Positions 7,238 to 15,248 of a stretch of DNA of 64,000 bases are shown piece after piece; the first letter of the stretch is position 1; every line of letters begins with the position of its first letter. A model generated the notes under the pieces. That model searched no databases, had not been told where the DNA came from, and worked only from the letters and a program-made list of their open reading frames with translations. The stretch comes from a candidate division KSB1 bacterium (GTDB taxonomy: Bacteria; Electryoneota; RPQS01), in assembly GCA_016214895.1 (NCBI GenBank), contig JACRMR010000008.1, positions 1-64,000 on the forward strand, in the 5' to 3' direction. Position numbers and translations under genes: made by a program.

Positions 7238-8069
7238 GACCGGATCATTCCCGCGCGTAACGGCACCGCAATTGGTTCGCTGCAAGGAAGAAGGCCGTAA
7301 GATCGTCGGGTTGACGGCTTACGATGCGGTGTTCGCCGCGATCGAAGAGGAGTCGGGCGTGGACTTTCTGCTCGTGGGCGATAGCGCGGGCAATGTAATC
7401 GCCGGACATTCGACGACGATACCGATGACGCTTGACGCGATGCTGTTTCTGACGCGCTGCGTTTCGCGCGGGACTTCGCGCGTGATGATCGTCGCGGACA
7501 TGCCGTTCGGGAGTTTTCAGGTATCGACGGACGAGACCGTGAAGAACGCGGTGCGCTTTCTGAAGGAGGGCGGCGCGCAGGCGGTGAAACTGGAGGGCGC
7601 GGGCTACCTGTTGCCGACGATCCGCCGCCTCGTGGACTGCGGCATTCCGATCATGGGGCACCTCGGGTTGACGCCGCAGATGATTAATGTGTTTGGCGGT
7701 TACGGGCTGCGCGCGCAGACCAGTGAGGAGGCCGACAAGCTGTTGGCGGATGCGCGCGATTTGGAAGCCGCCGGCTGCTTCTCGATTGTGCTGGAGAAGA
7801 TACCGGGGTCGTTAGCGGGACGGGTGAGCAAAGCACTCAAGATCCCGACGATTGGAATCGGTTCAGGTCCCGATTGTGACGGGCAGGTGTTGGTGAACTA
7901 TGATCTGTTGGGAATGCTCGAGCAGTTCAAGCCGAAGTTCGTGCGGCAGTATATGCAGGGCGCGAGACTCGTGCGGGAGGCGGTGTCGGGCTGGGTGAAC
8001 GACGTGCGTGACGGTTCGTTCCCCTCGGCGGCGGAAAGCTACGAAGCGCAGGTTCCGCGGAAACAATGA
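7230..8069 (+). CDS. panB: 3-methyl-2-oxobutanoate hydroxymethyltransferase
   Basis: A 279-aa cytosolic enzyme that makes ketopantoate from 2-oxoisovalerate and methylene-THF, the first step of pantothenate/CoA synthesis. Signatures are KIVGLTAYDAVFA, LVGDSAGNVIAGHSTTIPMT (metal-binding Asp), VMIVADMPFGSFQ, AVKLEGAG, PIMGHLGLTPQ and PTIGIGSGPDCDGQVLVNYDLLG. The length is normal. ATG 7230 overlaps mnmA, and the stop overlaps panC by 4 nt, so panB and panC are translationally coupled. No panD or panE is in the window. Confidence 0.96.
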   Translation: MSKTGSFPRVTAPQLVRCKEEGRKIVGLTAYDAVFAAIEEESGVDFLLVGDSAGNVIAGHSTTIPMTLDAMLFLTRCVSRGTSRVMIVADMPFGSFQVSTDETVKNAVRFLKEGGAQAVKLEGAGYLLPTIRRLVDCGIPIMGHLGLTPQMINVFGGYGLRAQTSEEADKLLADARDLEAAGCFSIVLEKIPGSLAGRVSKALKIPTIGIGSGPDCDGQVLVNYDLLGMLEQFKPKFVRQYMQGARLVREAVSGWVNDVRDGSFPSAAESYEAQVPRKQ

Positions 8070-8917
8070 TCGTTTGCCGCACGCTCGCCGAGTTGAGTCC
8101 GCGCATCACGGAGTACAAGCGTTTGCGTGAATCGACCGGTTTGGTCCCGACGATGGGTGCACTGCATGAAGGGCACCTGGCGCTGGTACAGGCGGCGCGA
8201 GCAAGGGCTGACCGGGTCATCGTTTCTATCTTTGTCAATCCGACGCAGTTTGGGCCGGGGGAGGATTACGAGCGATATCCGCGCACGCCGGAGCGCGACC
8301 TGGAATTGCTCGAGCGTGAAGGCGTGGACCTCGTATGGCTGCCGGAGCCGGGCGAGATGTACGGGCGCGCTGAAACGACCACGGTCGATCCGGGCGTTCT
8401 GTCCACTCAGTTTGAGGGGGCGATTCGTCCACATCATTTTCGCGGCGTGCTGACGGTCGTAGCGAAGCTGTTCCACCAAACACAGCCTGACGTCGCGCTG
8501 TTCGGGCAAAAGGACGCACAACAGCTATTTCTTGTGCGGCGCATGGTGGCCGAACTCCGATTTCCATTGGAGGTCGTGGAGGTCGAGACCGTGCGCGAAG
8601 CCGATGGATTGGCGAAGTCTTCGCGCAATGTCTATCTCAAGCAGGCGGAGCGGGAGCGAGCGGGCGTGCTTTGGCGTGCGCTCGCGGCGGGTAAACGCGC
8701 GATAGCGGGCGGCGAGCGTTCCTTGCCCGGAATCGAACACGTGATGCAGCAAGAACTCGCGACCGTCGGCGGGCTGGAGACGCAGTATGCGACGGTTGTG
8801 AGCGAAGCGGCGTTTGCCTCGGCTAACCCTATCCAAGAAACCGGGCGGTTGATCATCGCGGTCAAATTGGGCCCGGTGCGACTGATTGACAATGATAAAT
8901 ATGGATTTGGCAACTAA
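8066..8917 (+). CDS. panC: Pantoate--beta-alanine ligase
   Basis: A 283-aa ligase that joins pantoate and beta-alanine at the cost of ATP. VPTMGALHEGHLALV carries the nucleotidyltransferase HxGH, SIFVNPTQFGPGEDYERYPR the pantoate site, and GVLTVVAKLFHQTQPDVALFGQKDAQQLFLVRRM the ATP/active-site region. KSSRNVYL is the KMSKS equivalent. The final step of the pathway thus follows panB directly. The coding region ends about 55-70 bp before the next gene. Confidence 0.96.
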   Translation: MIVCRTLAELSPRITEYKRLRESTGLVPTMGALHEGHLALVQAARARADRVIVSIFVNPTQFGPGEDYERYPRTPERDLELLEREGVDLVWLPEPGEMYGRAETTTVDPGVLSTQFEGAIRPHHFRGVLTVVAKLFHQTQPDVALFGQKDAQQLFLVRRMVAELRFPLEVVEVETVREADGLAKSSRNVYLKQAERERAGVLWRALAAGKRAIAGGERSLPGIEHVMQQELATVGGLETQYATVVSEAAFASANPIQETGRLIIAVKLGPVRLIDNDKYGFGN

Positions 8918-8971
8918 TTCCGGAACTGCGGGAGTCAGCCGGAAGTACATAGCGCAGGGGGGTGGCGACTG

Positions 8972-9706
8972 CTGGCGATAATCATCATGGCAGCCGGCAA
9001 GGGCACGCGCATGGAGAGCGACTTGCCGAAGGTGCTGCATCGAGTGGGCGGAAAGGCGCTGATTGAGCGTGTGATCGAGACGGCACGGCAGCTGGGGCCG
9101 GACCGGGTAATCTTGATTGTTGGTCACGGTCGAGACCAAGTAGTTAAAACTTTAATAGATAAAAGCTTAGAATACGTGGTCCAGGATCCGCCTTTGGGCA
9201 CGGGGCATGCGGTACTTCAGGCTAAGGACACGATGAAGGGTTTTGGCGGAGAGGTCGTTATCCTCTCCGGTGACGTGCCGTTGCTGCGAGCCGAGACCTT
9301 GAGGCGGCTGGTAAAGGCGCATCGCGAGCAGGGTGCGGCAGTAACCGTGCTAACCACGGTGGCTGAAGACCCCACCGGCTACGGTCGGATTCTGCGGAAC
9401 GAGCGAGGCGAGTTCGTCGGGATCATCGAGCATCGCGAGGCGACAGATGAGCAGAGACGGGTATCAGAGATTAATTCCGGGATTTATTGTTGCGATTCAG
9501 AGCAGTTGTTTCTGGCCCTTTCGCGGGTCCGGGCCAGCAATTCGAAGGGCGAATACTACCTCACGGACATCATTTCGATTCTGCGGAGCGCAGGGCGGCT
9601 GGTCCGCGCCGAGCAGCTTGCGACGTTCAAGGAGATCTGCGGCATCAACACTCCGGCGGAATTGGCGGCGGCGGAGGAGTACCACCGAGGTCGTAGTGAC
9701 GGGTGA
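8972..9706 (+). CDS. GlmU-type UDP-GlcNAc pyrophosphorylase, uridylyltransferase domain only, probable CTG start
   Basis: The product (about 244 aa) is a nucleotidyltransferase. AAGKGTRMESDLPKVLHRVGGK is the NTP signature, QDPPLGTGHAVLQA binds the uracil, LSGDVPLL holds the metal Asp, followed by GYGRILRNERGE, IIEHREATDEQ, EINSGIYC and SKGEYYLTDIISIL, as in GlmU. It stops after this domain; the left-handed-helix acetyltransferase half (about 200 aa) is missing, so a separate GlcN-1-P acetyltransferase is needed elsewhere. The first beta strand (LAIII) lies upstream of the first ATG (8987), which would cut it off. The in-frame codons back to the stop at 8915 include no ATG, GTG or TTG, but CTG at 8969 and 8972 follow a GGGGGTGG ribosome-site-like run at 8957-8964. 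Confidence 0.85.
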   Translation: MAIIIMAAGKGTRMESDLPKVLHRVGGKALIERVIETARQLGPDRVILIVGHGRDQVVKTLIDKSLEYVVQDPPLGTGHAVLQAKDTMKGFGGEVVILSGDVPLLRAETLRRLVKAHREQGAAVTVLTTVAEDPTGYGRILRNERGEFVGIIEHREATDEQRRVSEINSGIYCCDSEQLFLALSRVRASNSKGEYYLTDIISILRSAGRLVRAEQLATFKEICGINTPAELAAAEEYHRGRSDG

Positions 9707-9713
9707 GTCCAGC

Positions 9714-9742
9714 TTGACATTCTCGGTCTAAAAGGTTAATTT
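9714..9742 (+). promoter_or_regulatory. Predicted sigma70-type promoter
   Basis: TTGACA (9714-9719), 17 nt, TAATTT (9737-9742), located just after the glmU-like stop. It reads into the small secreted-protein gene at 9778. Confidence 0.65.
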
Positions 9743-9777
9743 TCATTTCTGATACGGACAGGGACTGGAGGAGAGCG

Positions 9778-10293
9778 ATGCGAATACTGCTGACGGCGAT
9801 TCTGGGACTTGGGCTGCTGGTTTCAAGTGGCTTGGGCCAGTGGCGAGGGACGACTCCGGGCGGGGATACGGGGGAGTATTTGCGGACGGCGACGCCTTCC
9901 AAGGCATTGCGCGGCCTGTTGGACCCGTCGCGGATGCACATGTCGCAGTCACTGTCCATGGGCTACTACAATGGCGGCGGGCTTTCCGGATCTCGCGGAT
10001 TGTACATGAACCGGATTGACTATCAGCTATCGCGGCCGCTGTCCTTGACGACGCACCTCGGGTACCAGTTCCAGCCTTCCGGCCCGTCGGAATGGAATCC
10101 GGCGACGAACGGGACTTCATTTGTCGGCGGAGCGGATCTGAATTGGCGGCCGGGGAAGAACTACTTGATCTCGCTTTCGGCCTATCAGAACATGTCGCCG
10201 TATGGCAGTTTCAGCCGTTACGGCGGCTATAGTCCATCCGGCAACTACGGTTGGGATCCCTACGGCAGGTACTTTGATCCGTGGCGCCCCTGA
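9778..10293 (+). CDS. Small secreted or outer-membrane-associated protein of unknown function
   Basis: A 171-aa protein with a signal peptide (residues about 1-20, ending SSGLGQ), then a Gly/Tyr/Ser-rich, beta-prone body (GYYNGGGLSGSRGLYMNRIDYQLSRPLSLTTHLGYQF, NWRPGKNYLISLSAY) and a C-terminus rich in Tyr, Gly and Pro. Two or three short alternating strands resemble part of a barrel, but it is too small for a usual porin. A strong ribosome site (GGAGGAG) precedes ATG 9778. It is a single transcription unit, with its own promoter and a clear terminator, which is unusual in this tightly overlapped region and suggests high or independent expression. No family recognised. Confidence 0.75.
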   Translation: MRILLTAILGLGLLVSSGLGQWRGTTPGGDTGEYLRTATPSKALRGLLDPSRMHMSQSLSMGYYNGGGLSGSRGLYMNRIDYQLSRPLSLTTHLGYQFQPSGPSEWNPATNGTSFVGGADLNWRPGKNYLISLSAYQNMSPYGSFSRYGGYSPSGNYGWDPYGRYFDPWRP

Positions 10294-10343
10294 TGACAGG
10301 GGCGAATGTCACAGTTGAGTAATTGTTGCTCTGAGTGCGCCGG

Positions 10344-10372
10344 ACCGAGAGCCAATCTCGGTCTTTTGTTTC
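10344..10372 (+). terminator. Rho-independent terminator
   Basis: A perfect 7-bp stem ACCGAGA/TCTCGGT (10344-10350 and 10356-10362) with loop GCCAA is followed by CTTTTGTTT. It closes the unit of the small secreted protein. Confidence 0.8.
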
Positions 10373-10382
10373 CTAACGGCAA

Positions 10383-11030
10383 GTGACGCGTCGCTACTTT
10401 CTTCCCCCCACTCCGCAATCCCGTCGGACCAGAATTTCCGCGAAGTTGACCGCCGGCGGGTGGCGGCTTCCGAGTGTGGTAGTGCTTTCAGCGATTGCCG
10501 TGCTGCTGGCGTATTTCTGGTTTGATTGGTCGTCTCCGGACACCACGCGCGCGACGCGGAACGTGTCCAATGAGATCGCCGGGGACTCGATTCGGACGAT
10601 GAGCGCGGCGGATTCGGGAGACGTCGAAGTTTCCGCCGCCGTGATCGATTCGAGTGCGGAGCCGCGGACTGACACGACCGCTACGCGAGCGGCGATTCAG
10701 CCCGAGCGCCGGCCGCTGGTCACGCGACCGGTGCGGATTCAGTTGTTGAACGGCACGACCGAGAAGGGTCTGGCGCGGCGGGTATCGCCCCGCTTGCGGG
10801 CGATGGGGTTTGATATTCGCGAAGTCGGGAATTCCGGGCAGCGGGACACGCGGGAGTGCGAGCTGATCGATCGCAGCGGTGCGGATTCGTTGGGCTTGAT
10901 TCTGGCGGACTCGGTCAGGCTGCCCCGGTCGTTGGTCAAACATGAACTAAACTCCGCGATGGTGGACATCGACGTGACGCTGATTCTGGGGCGGGATTAC
11001 CGCAACTACGAATTGGCCGCCGGCCGATGA
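10383..11030 (+). CDS. LytR_C-domain membrane protein
   Basis: A 215-aa protein starting at GTG 10383. A basic N-terminus is followed by one transmembrane helix (about residues 30-48, PSVVVLSAIAVLLAYFWF), a low-complexity Ser/Thr/Ala linker, and a C-terminal domain from about residue 115. That domain (VRIQLLNGTTEKGLARRVSPRLRAMGFD ... VDIDVTLILGRDY) matches the LytR_C pattern: beta strand, LNGT/S, 'GLA' helix, 'G(F/Y)-V--(G)N' and a final VTVILG-D strand. LytR_C domains occur at the ends of cell-wall LytR-CpsA-Psr proteins and in stand-alone membrane proteins; the ligand is unknown. No strong ribosome site is visible, so a later start is possible. rsfS follows directly. Confidence 0.75.
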   Translation: MTRRYFLPPTPQSRRTRISAKLTAGGWRLPSVVVLSAIAVLLAYFWFDWSSPDTTRATRNVSNEIAGDSIRTMSAADSGDVEVSAAVIDSSAEPRTDTTATRAAIQPERRPLVTRPVRIQLLNGTTEKGLARRVSPRLRAMGFDIREVGNSGQRDTRECELIDRSGADSLGLILADSVRLPRSLVKHELNSAMVDIDVTLILGRDYRNYELAAGR

Positions 11031-11044
11031 GGGAGGGCTGATCA

Positions 11045-11611
11045 CTGGGCGCTAAGAATTCGAAGGTATTGGCAGACTTCATCGCCGCCGCCGCTCTGGA
11101 GAAGAAGGCGATCGATGTTGCGATTCTGGATTTGCGGAAGCTGGATGCGCTGACGGATTTCTTCGTGATCTGCACGGGCGAAGTCGATCAGCACGTGCGG
11201 GCGATAGCGGATCACATTCAGGACGAAGTCAAGCAGCGGACGGGGGACAAGTTGTTGCACCGCGAGGGTCGGCAGTCCCTGAATTGGGTGCTGCTGGATT
11301 ACGTGGATGTGGTCGTGCATGTGTTCAGGCCGGCCTTTCGGGAGTACTACCGGCTGGAAGACTTGTGGAGCGACGCCGACCTGCGCGTGGTGAAGGACAA
11401 GGATGGCAAGGCGCCACCAAAGGCAAAGCCGCGGGCGAAAGCGGCTCCGGCCAAATCGGGGAGCACGACTAAACGGGCGGCGAGCGCGACCAAACGGGCG
11501 GCGAAGCCTGCCGTGAAGAACGCACCGAAGCCGAAGCCAAAGTCGAAGTCCGCGCCCGTGCGCAAGCCGGCGGCGAAGTCCACGAAGCCCGCGAAGAAGA
11601 AGTCTTCGTGA
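11045..11611 (+). CDS. rsfS: Ribosomal silencing factor RsfS with a Lys/Ala/Pro-rich tail
   Basis: RsfS binds ribosomal protein L14 and blocks subunit joining when nutrients are scarce. The conserved core is ALEKKAIDVAILDLRKL-DALTDFFVICTGEVDQHVRAIADHI, then EGRQSLNWVLLDYVDVVVHVFRPAFREYYRLEDLWSDA. The typical family member ends there. Here about 70 more residues follow, almost only Lys, Ala, Pro, Ser and Arg, like a histone-H1 or AlgP tail. A TTG at 11069 begins within the first helix; CTG 11045 sits 7 nt behind GGAGGG (11032-11037) and gives a normal N-terminus. The frame has no ATG or GTG upstream. The stop overlaps argS by 4 nt. Confidence 0.88.
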   Translation: MGAKNSKVLADFIAAAALEKKAIDVAILDLRKLDALTDFFVICTGEVDQHVRAIADHIQDEVKQRTGDKLLHREGRQSLNWVLLDYVDVVVHVFRPAFREYYRLEDLWSDADLRVVKDKDGKAPPKAKPRAKAAPAKSGSTTKRAASATKRAAKPAVKNAPKPKPKSKSAPVRKPAAKSTKPAKKKSS

Positions 11612-13248
11612 AACGTCCCGAGCAGCATCTTGAGGCGGCTTTGCAGGCCGCGCTGATTGAACTCGGGGTGGCGGATCCGCAGGTAGTCCTGGAGAAACCG
11701 CGCGACGCGGCTCACGGCGATCTCGCGACCAGCGCGGCGCTGGTGAGCGCGAAAGTGTTGGGGAAAGCGCCACGGGTGATCGCGGAAGCCCTGACCGCGA
11801 AACTTGACGTTGACGCCGCACTCATCTCGCGTGTGGAAATTGCCGGGCCGGGATTTATCAATTTCACACTGGCGCCGGAGTATCTGCACACGATCGCGCG
11901 TGACGCGCTGTCGAATCCGGAGCAGTTCGGCGTTACGGACGACCTGGCGGGGCAGCGCGTCCTGATCGAATTCGTGAGCGCGAATCCATCGGGGCCCTTG
12001 AATGTGGTGAGCGCGCGCGCGGCGGCAGTCGGGGACACGCTGTGCCGGATGTTTCGTGCGCGGCAGGCCGGCTGCGATGCCGAGTTCTACGTGAACGACG
12101 GGGGGAATCAAGTCAGGCTGCTGGGCGAGTCGGTTCGCGCGCGCTACGAATCGAAGTTCGGCAATCCGCTGGAGATTCCTGAAGGCGGCTATCACGGGGA
12201 GTATGTGACCGAGTTGGCGGAGGAGATTGCGGCGACTCAGGGCGAGCAGTTTCGCGCGCTCCCGGCCGAGGAAGCGTCGCTACAACTGGGCCGGCGGGCG
12301 GTCGAGCATTTCGTCGAGTCGCATCAGGCAACCATGGCGAAGTTCCGCGTCCGCTTTGATCGCTGGTTTCATGAGAACGCCCTGCGCGAAGCGCGGCTGG
12401 AATGGGCGGCGCTTGGGCAATTAAAGACGCGCGGAGCGGTTTTCGAGCGGGACGGTGCGACGTATGTGCGCACCTCGGAGTACGGCGACGGCCAGGACTG
12501 GGTGGTCGTGACGTCGGATGGCCGGCCGACGTATTTCCTGCCGGACCTCGCCTATCATCTGGACAAGTATGACCGCGGCTACGACGTTATCATTGATATT
12601 CTCGGACCGGATCATCACTCCTACCTGACAAAAATGAAGGCGGGAATGGCGGCGCTGGGCCGGGACCCGCGGCGGCTGGAAGTGCACTTGCTGCAATACG
12701 TGACGTTGCTGCGGGACGGCGAGCCGGTCAAGATGTCCAAGCGCGCGGGCCGGCTGATTGAGATGTCGGAGCTGCTGGATGAAGTGGGCGTGGACTCCGC
12801 GCGCTATTTCTTCTTATTGCGCCGGACCACGACGCCGCTGGATTTTGATATTGAACTGGCCAAGAAACAATCGGATGAGAATCCGGTCTATTACGTTCAA
12901 TATGCGCATGCGCGGATCGAGTCGATCTTTCGGAAGGGGAATGTTGACGCGCCGGGCGCGGACGTCGAACTCTCGATCTTGACGTTGCCGGAGGAGCTGG
13001 ATCTGCTGCGCCGGCTGCGCGAGCTGCCGCAGGCGGTCCGGGATTGCACGAACGCGCGTGATCCGCATGCCATGACCGTTTGGCTGCGGGAGGTGGCGAC
13101 GCAGTTTCACAAGTTTTACCACAATTGCCGCGTGCTGACGACGCCCGCGGAACTTCAAACCGCGCGACTCGCTCTCTGTCGCGCGACGCAAATCGCGCTG
13201 GCCCGCGGTCTGTCGCTGTGCGGAGTGAGCGCCCCGAAGGAAATGTAG
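11608..13248 (+). CDS. argS: Arginyl-tRNA synthetase lacking the HIGH signature
   Basis: The 546-aa protein has the ArgRS domain order. An N-terminal Add-1-like domain (residues 1-115; EKPRDAAHGDLATSAAL) is followed by the Rossmann catalytic core, by GPDHHSYL, by a KMSKR loop at residues 375-379 (GEPVKMSKRAG), by DFDIELAKKQSDENPVYYVQYAHARI and by the DALR anticodon domain. The class I HIGH site normally reads PLHVGHxR after SANP. Here it reads PLNVVSAR: Asn132-Val-Val-Ser135 replace His-Val-Gly-His, so both catalytic histidines are absent. The bases are unambiguous and the frame is intact. GTG 11608 overlaps the rsfS stop. It is either a divergent but active ArgRS or a paralogue. Confidence 0.9.
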   Translation: MKRPEQHLEAALQAALIELGVADPQVVLEKPRDAAHGDLATSAALVSAKVLGKAPRVIAEALTAKLDVDAALISRVEIAGPGFINFTLAPEYLHTIARDALSNPEQFGVTDDLAGQRVLIEFVSANPSGPLNVVSARAAAVGDTLCRMFRARQAGCDAEFYVNDGGNQVRLLGESVRARYESKFGNPLEIPEGGYHGEYVTELAEEIAATQGEQFRALPAEEASLQLGRRAVEHFVESHQATMAKFRVRFDRWFHENALREARLEWAALGQLKTRGAVFERDGATYVRTSEYGDGQDWVVVTSDGRPTYFLPDLAYHLDKYDRGYDVIIDILGPDHHSYLTKMKAGMAALGRDPRRLEVHLLQYVTLLRDGEPVKMSKRAGRLIEMSELLDEVGVDSARYFFLLRRTTTPLDFDIELAKKQSDENPVYYVQYAHARIESIFRKGNVDAPGADVELSILTLPEELDLLRRLRELPQAVRDCTNARDPHAMTVWLREVATQFHKFYHNCRVLTTPAELQTARLALCRATQIALARGLSLCGVSAPKEM

Positions 13249-13249
13249 T

Positions 13250-14218
13250 TTGAGCACAACGAACCCGAAGAGGTCGCCGGCCGCGGCGCGGCCCGTCGCG
13301 CCGAGCGCGGTCACGCCGGACCTGGTGGTGGTCGGCAGCGTGGCGCAGGATATCATTCACACGCCGTATGCGTCAACGGACAGGGTGCTGGGCGGCGCGG
13401 CCACGCATTTTGCGAACGCGGCTTCGTTTTTTGCGCGGGTCGGAATTGTGGGAGTTGTGGGGGAGGATTTTCCGCACGCGGCGCTGGACTTCTTGCGCAA
13501 GCGCAGGGCTGATTTGAGCGGGATTCACGTCGCGGCGGGCGAGAGTTTTCTATGGGAAGGGCGATATCTCGAACATTTTCTGAAACGCGAGACGATTCGC
13601 ACGGAGCTGGGCGTGTTCGCGGATTTTCGGCCGGAGTTGCCGGAGCATTTTTTGCGGCCGAAGATCCTGTTTCTCGCGGCGATCAATCCGGACTTGCAGC
13701 TGGCGGTGTTGCGGCAGGTGGAGCGGCCCAAGTTGGTGGCGATTGACACGTTTCAGTTATGGATCGATGTGGCGCGCAAGGATCTGCTCAAAGTGCTCAA
13801 GCAGTCGGACCTGTTTATTGCCAATGACGACGAAGTGCGCTGGTTGACCGGTGAGCACAATTTGTTCAAAGGCGCGGAGGCCTTGCGCAAGCTGGGGCCG
13901 AAGTGGGTGATCGTCAAGAAGGGCGAGCACGGCAGTTTCTTTGTGGGCGAGCACACGCTGTTCTTGTCGAATACGTATCCGGTGCGGGAGATTGTCGATC
14001 CGACGGGCGCGGGCGACGCCTATGCCGGGGGCGTGCTCGGTTATTTGGCGCAACAGGGTGCGTTGAACGAAAAGCAGATTGCGCGGTCGATGGGCTGGGG
14101 GAGCGTCGTGGGGTCGTTCTACGTCGAGGGCTTCGGTCCGGATGGGTTGCGGACGAAGACGATGCGCGAACTAAATGCCCGGTACAAGGCCTTCGTCAAA
14201 CTCTGCGCGATCCCATGA
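13250..14218 (+). CDS. PfkB/ribokinase-family sugar kinase
   Basis: A 322-aa kinase. DLVVVGSVAQDIIHTP opens the fold, GGAATHFANAASFFARVGIVGVVGEDF is the first PfkB signature, and DPTGAGDAYAGGVLGYLA carries the anion hole and catalytic Asp. The lid region around residues 80-120 (FLWEGRYLEHF) is aromatic. Start TTG 13250 follows GAAGGAA by 8 nt. The stop overlaps the start of mtnA by 4 nt. MtnA needs methylthioribose-1-phosphate, so this kinase may act on a (deoxy/thio)pentose in the same salvage route (inference). The usual MTR kinase is not a PfkB protein. Substrate not determinable from sequence. Confidence 0.85.
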   Translation: MSTTNPKRSPAAARPVAPSAVTPDLVVVGSVAQDIIHTPYASTDRVLGGAATHFANAASFFARVGIVGVVGEDFPHAALDFLRKRRADLSGIHVAAGESFLWEGRYLEHFLKRETIRTELGVFADFRPELPEHFLRPKILFLAAINPDLQLAVLRQVERPKLVAIDTFQLWIDVARKDLLKVLKQSDLFIANDDEVRWLTGEHNLFKGAEALRKLGPKWVIVKKGEHGSFFVGEHTLFLSNTYPVREIVDPTGAGDAYAGGVLGYLAQQGALNEKQIARSMGWGSVVGSFYVEGFGPDGLRTKTMRELNARYKAFVKLCAIP

Positions 14219-15246
14219 GAGATCCGCTTAGGCATTTGCAGTGGAGTCGCGACTCGCTCTGGATCTTGGATCAGCGCGCGTTGCCGGGAGCGATCAAGTG
14301 GATTCGCGCGCGCGATGCGGAGACAGTGGCCCGTGCGATCGAGACGTTGGCCGTGCGCGGGGCGCCGGCGATCGGCGTCGCGGCGGCCTACGGCGTGGCG
14401 CTCGCGTCGCGCGAACGCGGGGCGACGCGCCGCAGCGTGAATGGCGCGATCAAGCGCCTGGCGCGGACGCGACCCACCGGGTTCAACCTGTTTTCCGCTC
14501 TCGCGCAGATGCGGGCCGCGGTTGAGCAGGCGCATGACTTGCCGACGTCGACGCTGGACGCCGCGCTGTTGATTCATGCCAACGACGAACTGGATTGCGA
14601 GCTCATGGCGGCCGCCGGACTGACGTTGTTCAAGCGGCGCGAGCGCGTGCTGACGTACTGCAATACGGGTGCGCTCGCGACCGGGGGCATCGGAACGGCG
14701 TTGGGCGTCATCAAGACGGCCTACGCGGCGAAGCGAGTGAGCGAGGTCGTGGCGTGCGAAACGCGACCGGTAGGACAAGGGGCTCGCCTGACCGTCTGGG
14801 AATGTGCGCGCGCCGGAATTCCGGTGACCTTGATTTGTGACAACATGGCGGCCGCCCTGATGAGTCAGGGACAGGTGGATCGCGTGCTCGTGGGCGCGGA
14901 TCGCATCGCGCGCAACGGCGACACGTCGAACAAGATCGGCACGCTCTCAATCGCCCTGCTGGCCCACGCCCACCAGATTCCGTTTCACGTCGTCGCGCCG
15001 CACAGCACGTTTGACTTTTCGCTCCGGAGTGGTACGGCCATCACGATCGAGGAGCGGGACTCCGGGGAAGTGACGGGCATCACGCCCGGGCTGGATCGGG
15101 TCCGCGGATACCGGGTTTGGAATCCGGCCTTTGATGTGACGCCGGGGCGGTTGGTAACGAGTTTTGTGACGGCAGAGGGGATATGGAGTCCGCCGTTTAC
15201 GCGGCGGTCGAGGTTCAACGCAACTGAGGGAGCCGATCGAGGTTGA
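14215..15246 (+). CDS. mtnA: S-methyl-5-thioribose-1-phosphate isomerase
   Basis: A 343-aa aldose-ketose isomerase of the methionine salvage pathway that converts MTR-1-P to methylthioribulose-1-P. Marks: RGAPAIGVAAAYGVALA, VLTYCNTGALATGGIGTALG with the catalytic cysteine, ETRPVGQGARLT, CDNMAAALM, and VGADRIARNGDTSNKIGT with the catalytic Asp. The C-terminal PFYVAAPxST-equivalent is PFHVVAPHSTFD. ATG 14215 overlaps the PfkB stop. Other salvage genes (mtnB, C, D) are not in the window, so the pathway may be partial, as in bacteria that use a DHAP shunt (inference). Confidence 0.93.
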   Translation: MRDPLRHLQWSRDSLWILDQRALPGAIKWIRARDAETVARAIETLAVRGAPAIGVAAAYGVALASRERGATRRSVNGAIKRLARTRPTGFNLFSALAQMRAAVEQAHDLPTSTLDAALLIHANDELDCELMAAAGLTLFKRRERVLTYCNTGALATGGIGTALGVIKTAYAAKRVSEVVACETRPVGQGARLTVWECARAGIPVTLICDNMAAALMSQGQVDRVLVGADRIARNGDTSNKIGTLSIALLAHAHQIPFHVVAPHSTFDFSLRSGTAITIEERDSGEVTGITPGLDRVRGYRVWNPAFDVTPGRLVTSFVTAEGIWSPPFTRRSRFNATEGADRG

Positions 15247-15248
15247 CC

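Noticed and set aside
11608-13248. argS as a pseudogene because HIGH is missing
   Set aside because: The frame is intact over 546 codons, KMSKR and all other regions are conserved, and the gene is embedded in an operon with overlapping starts.
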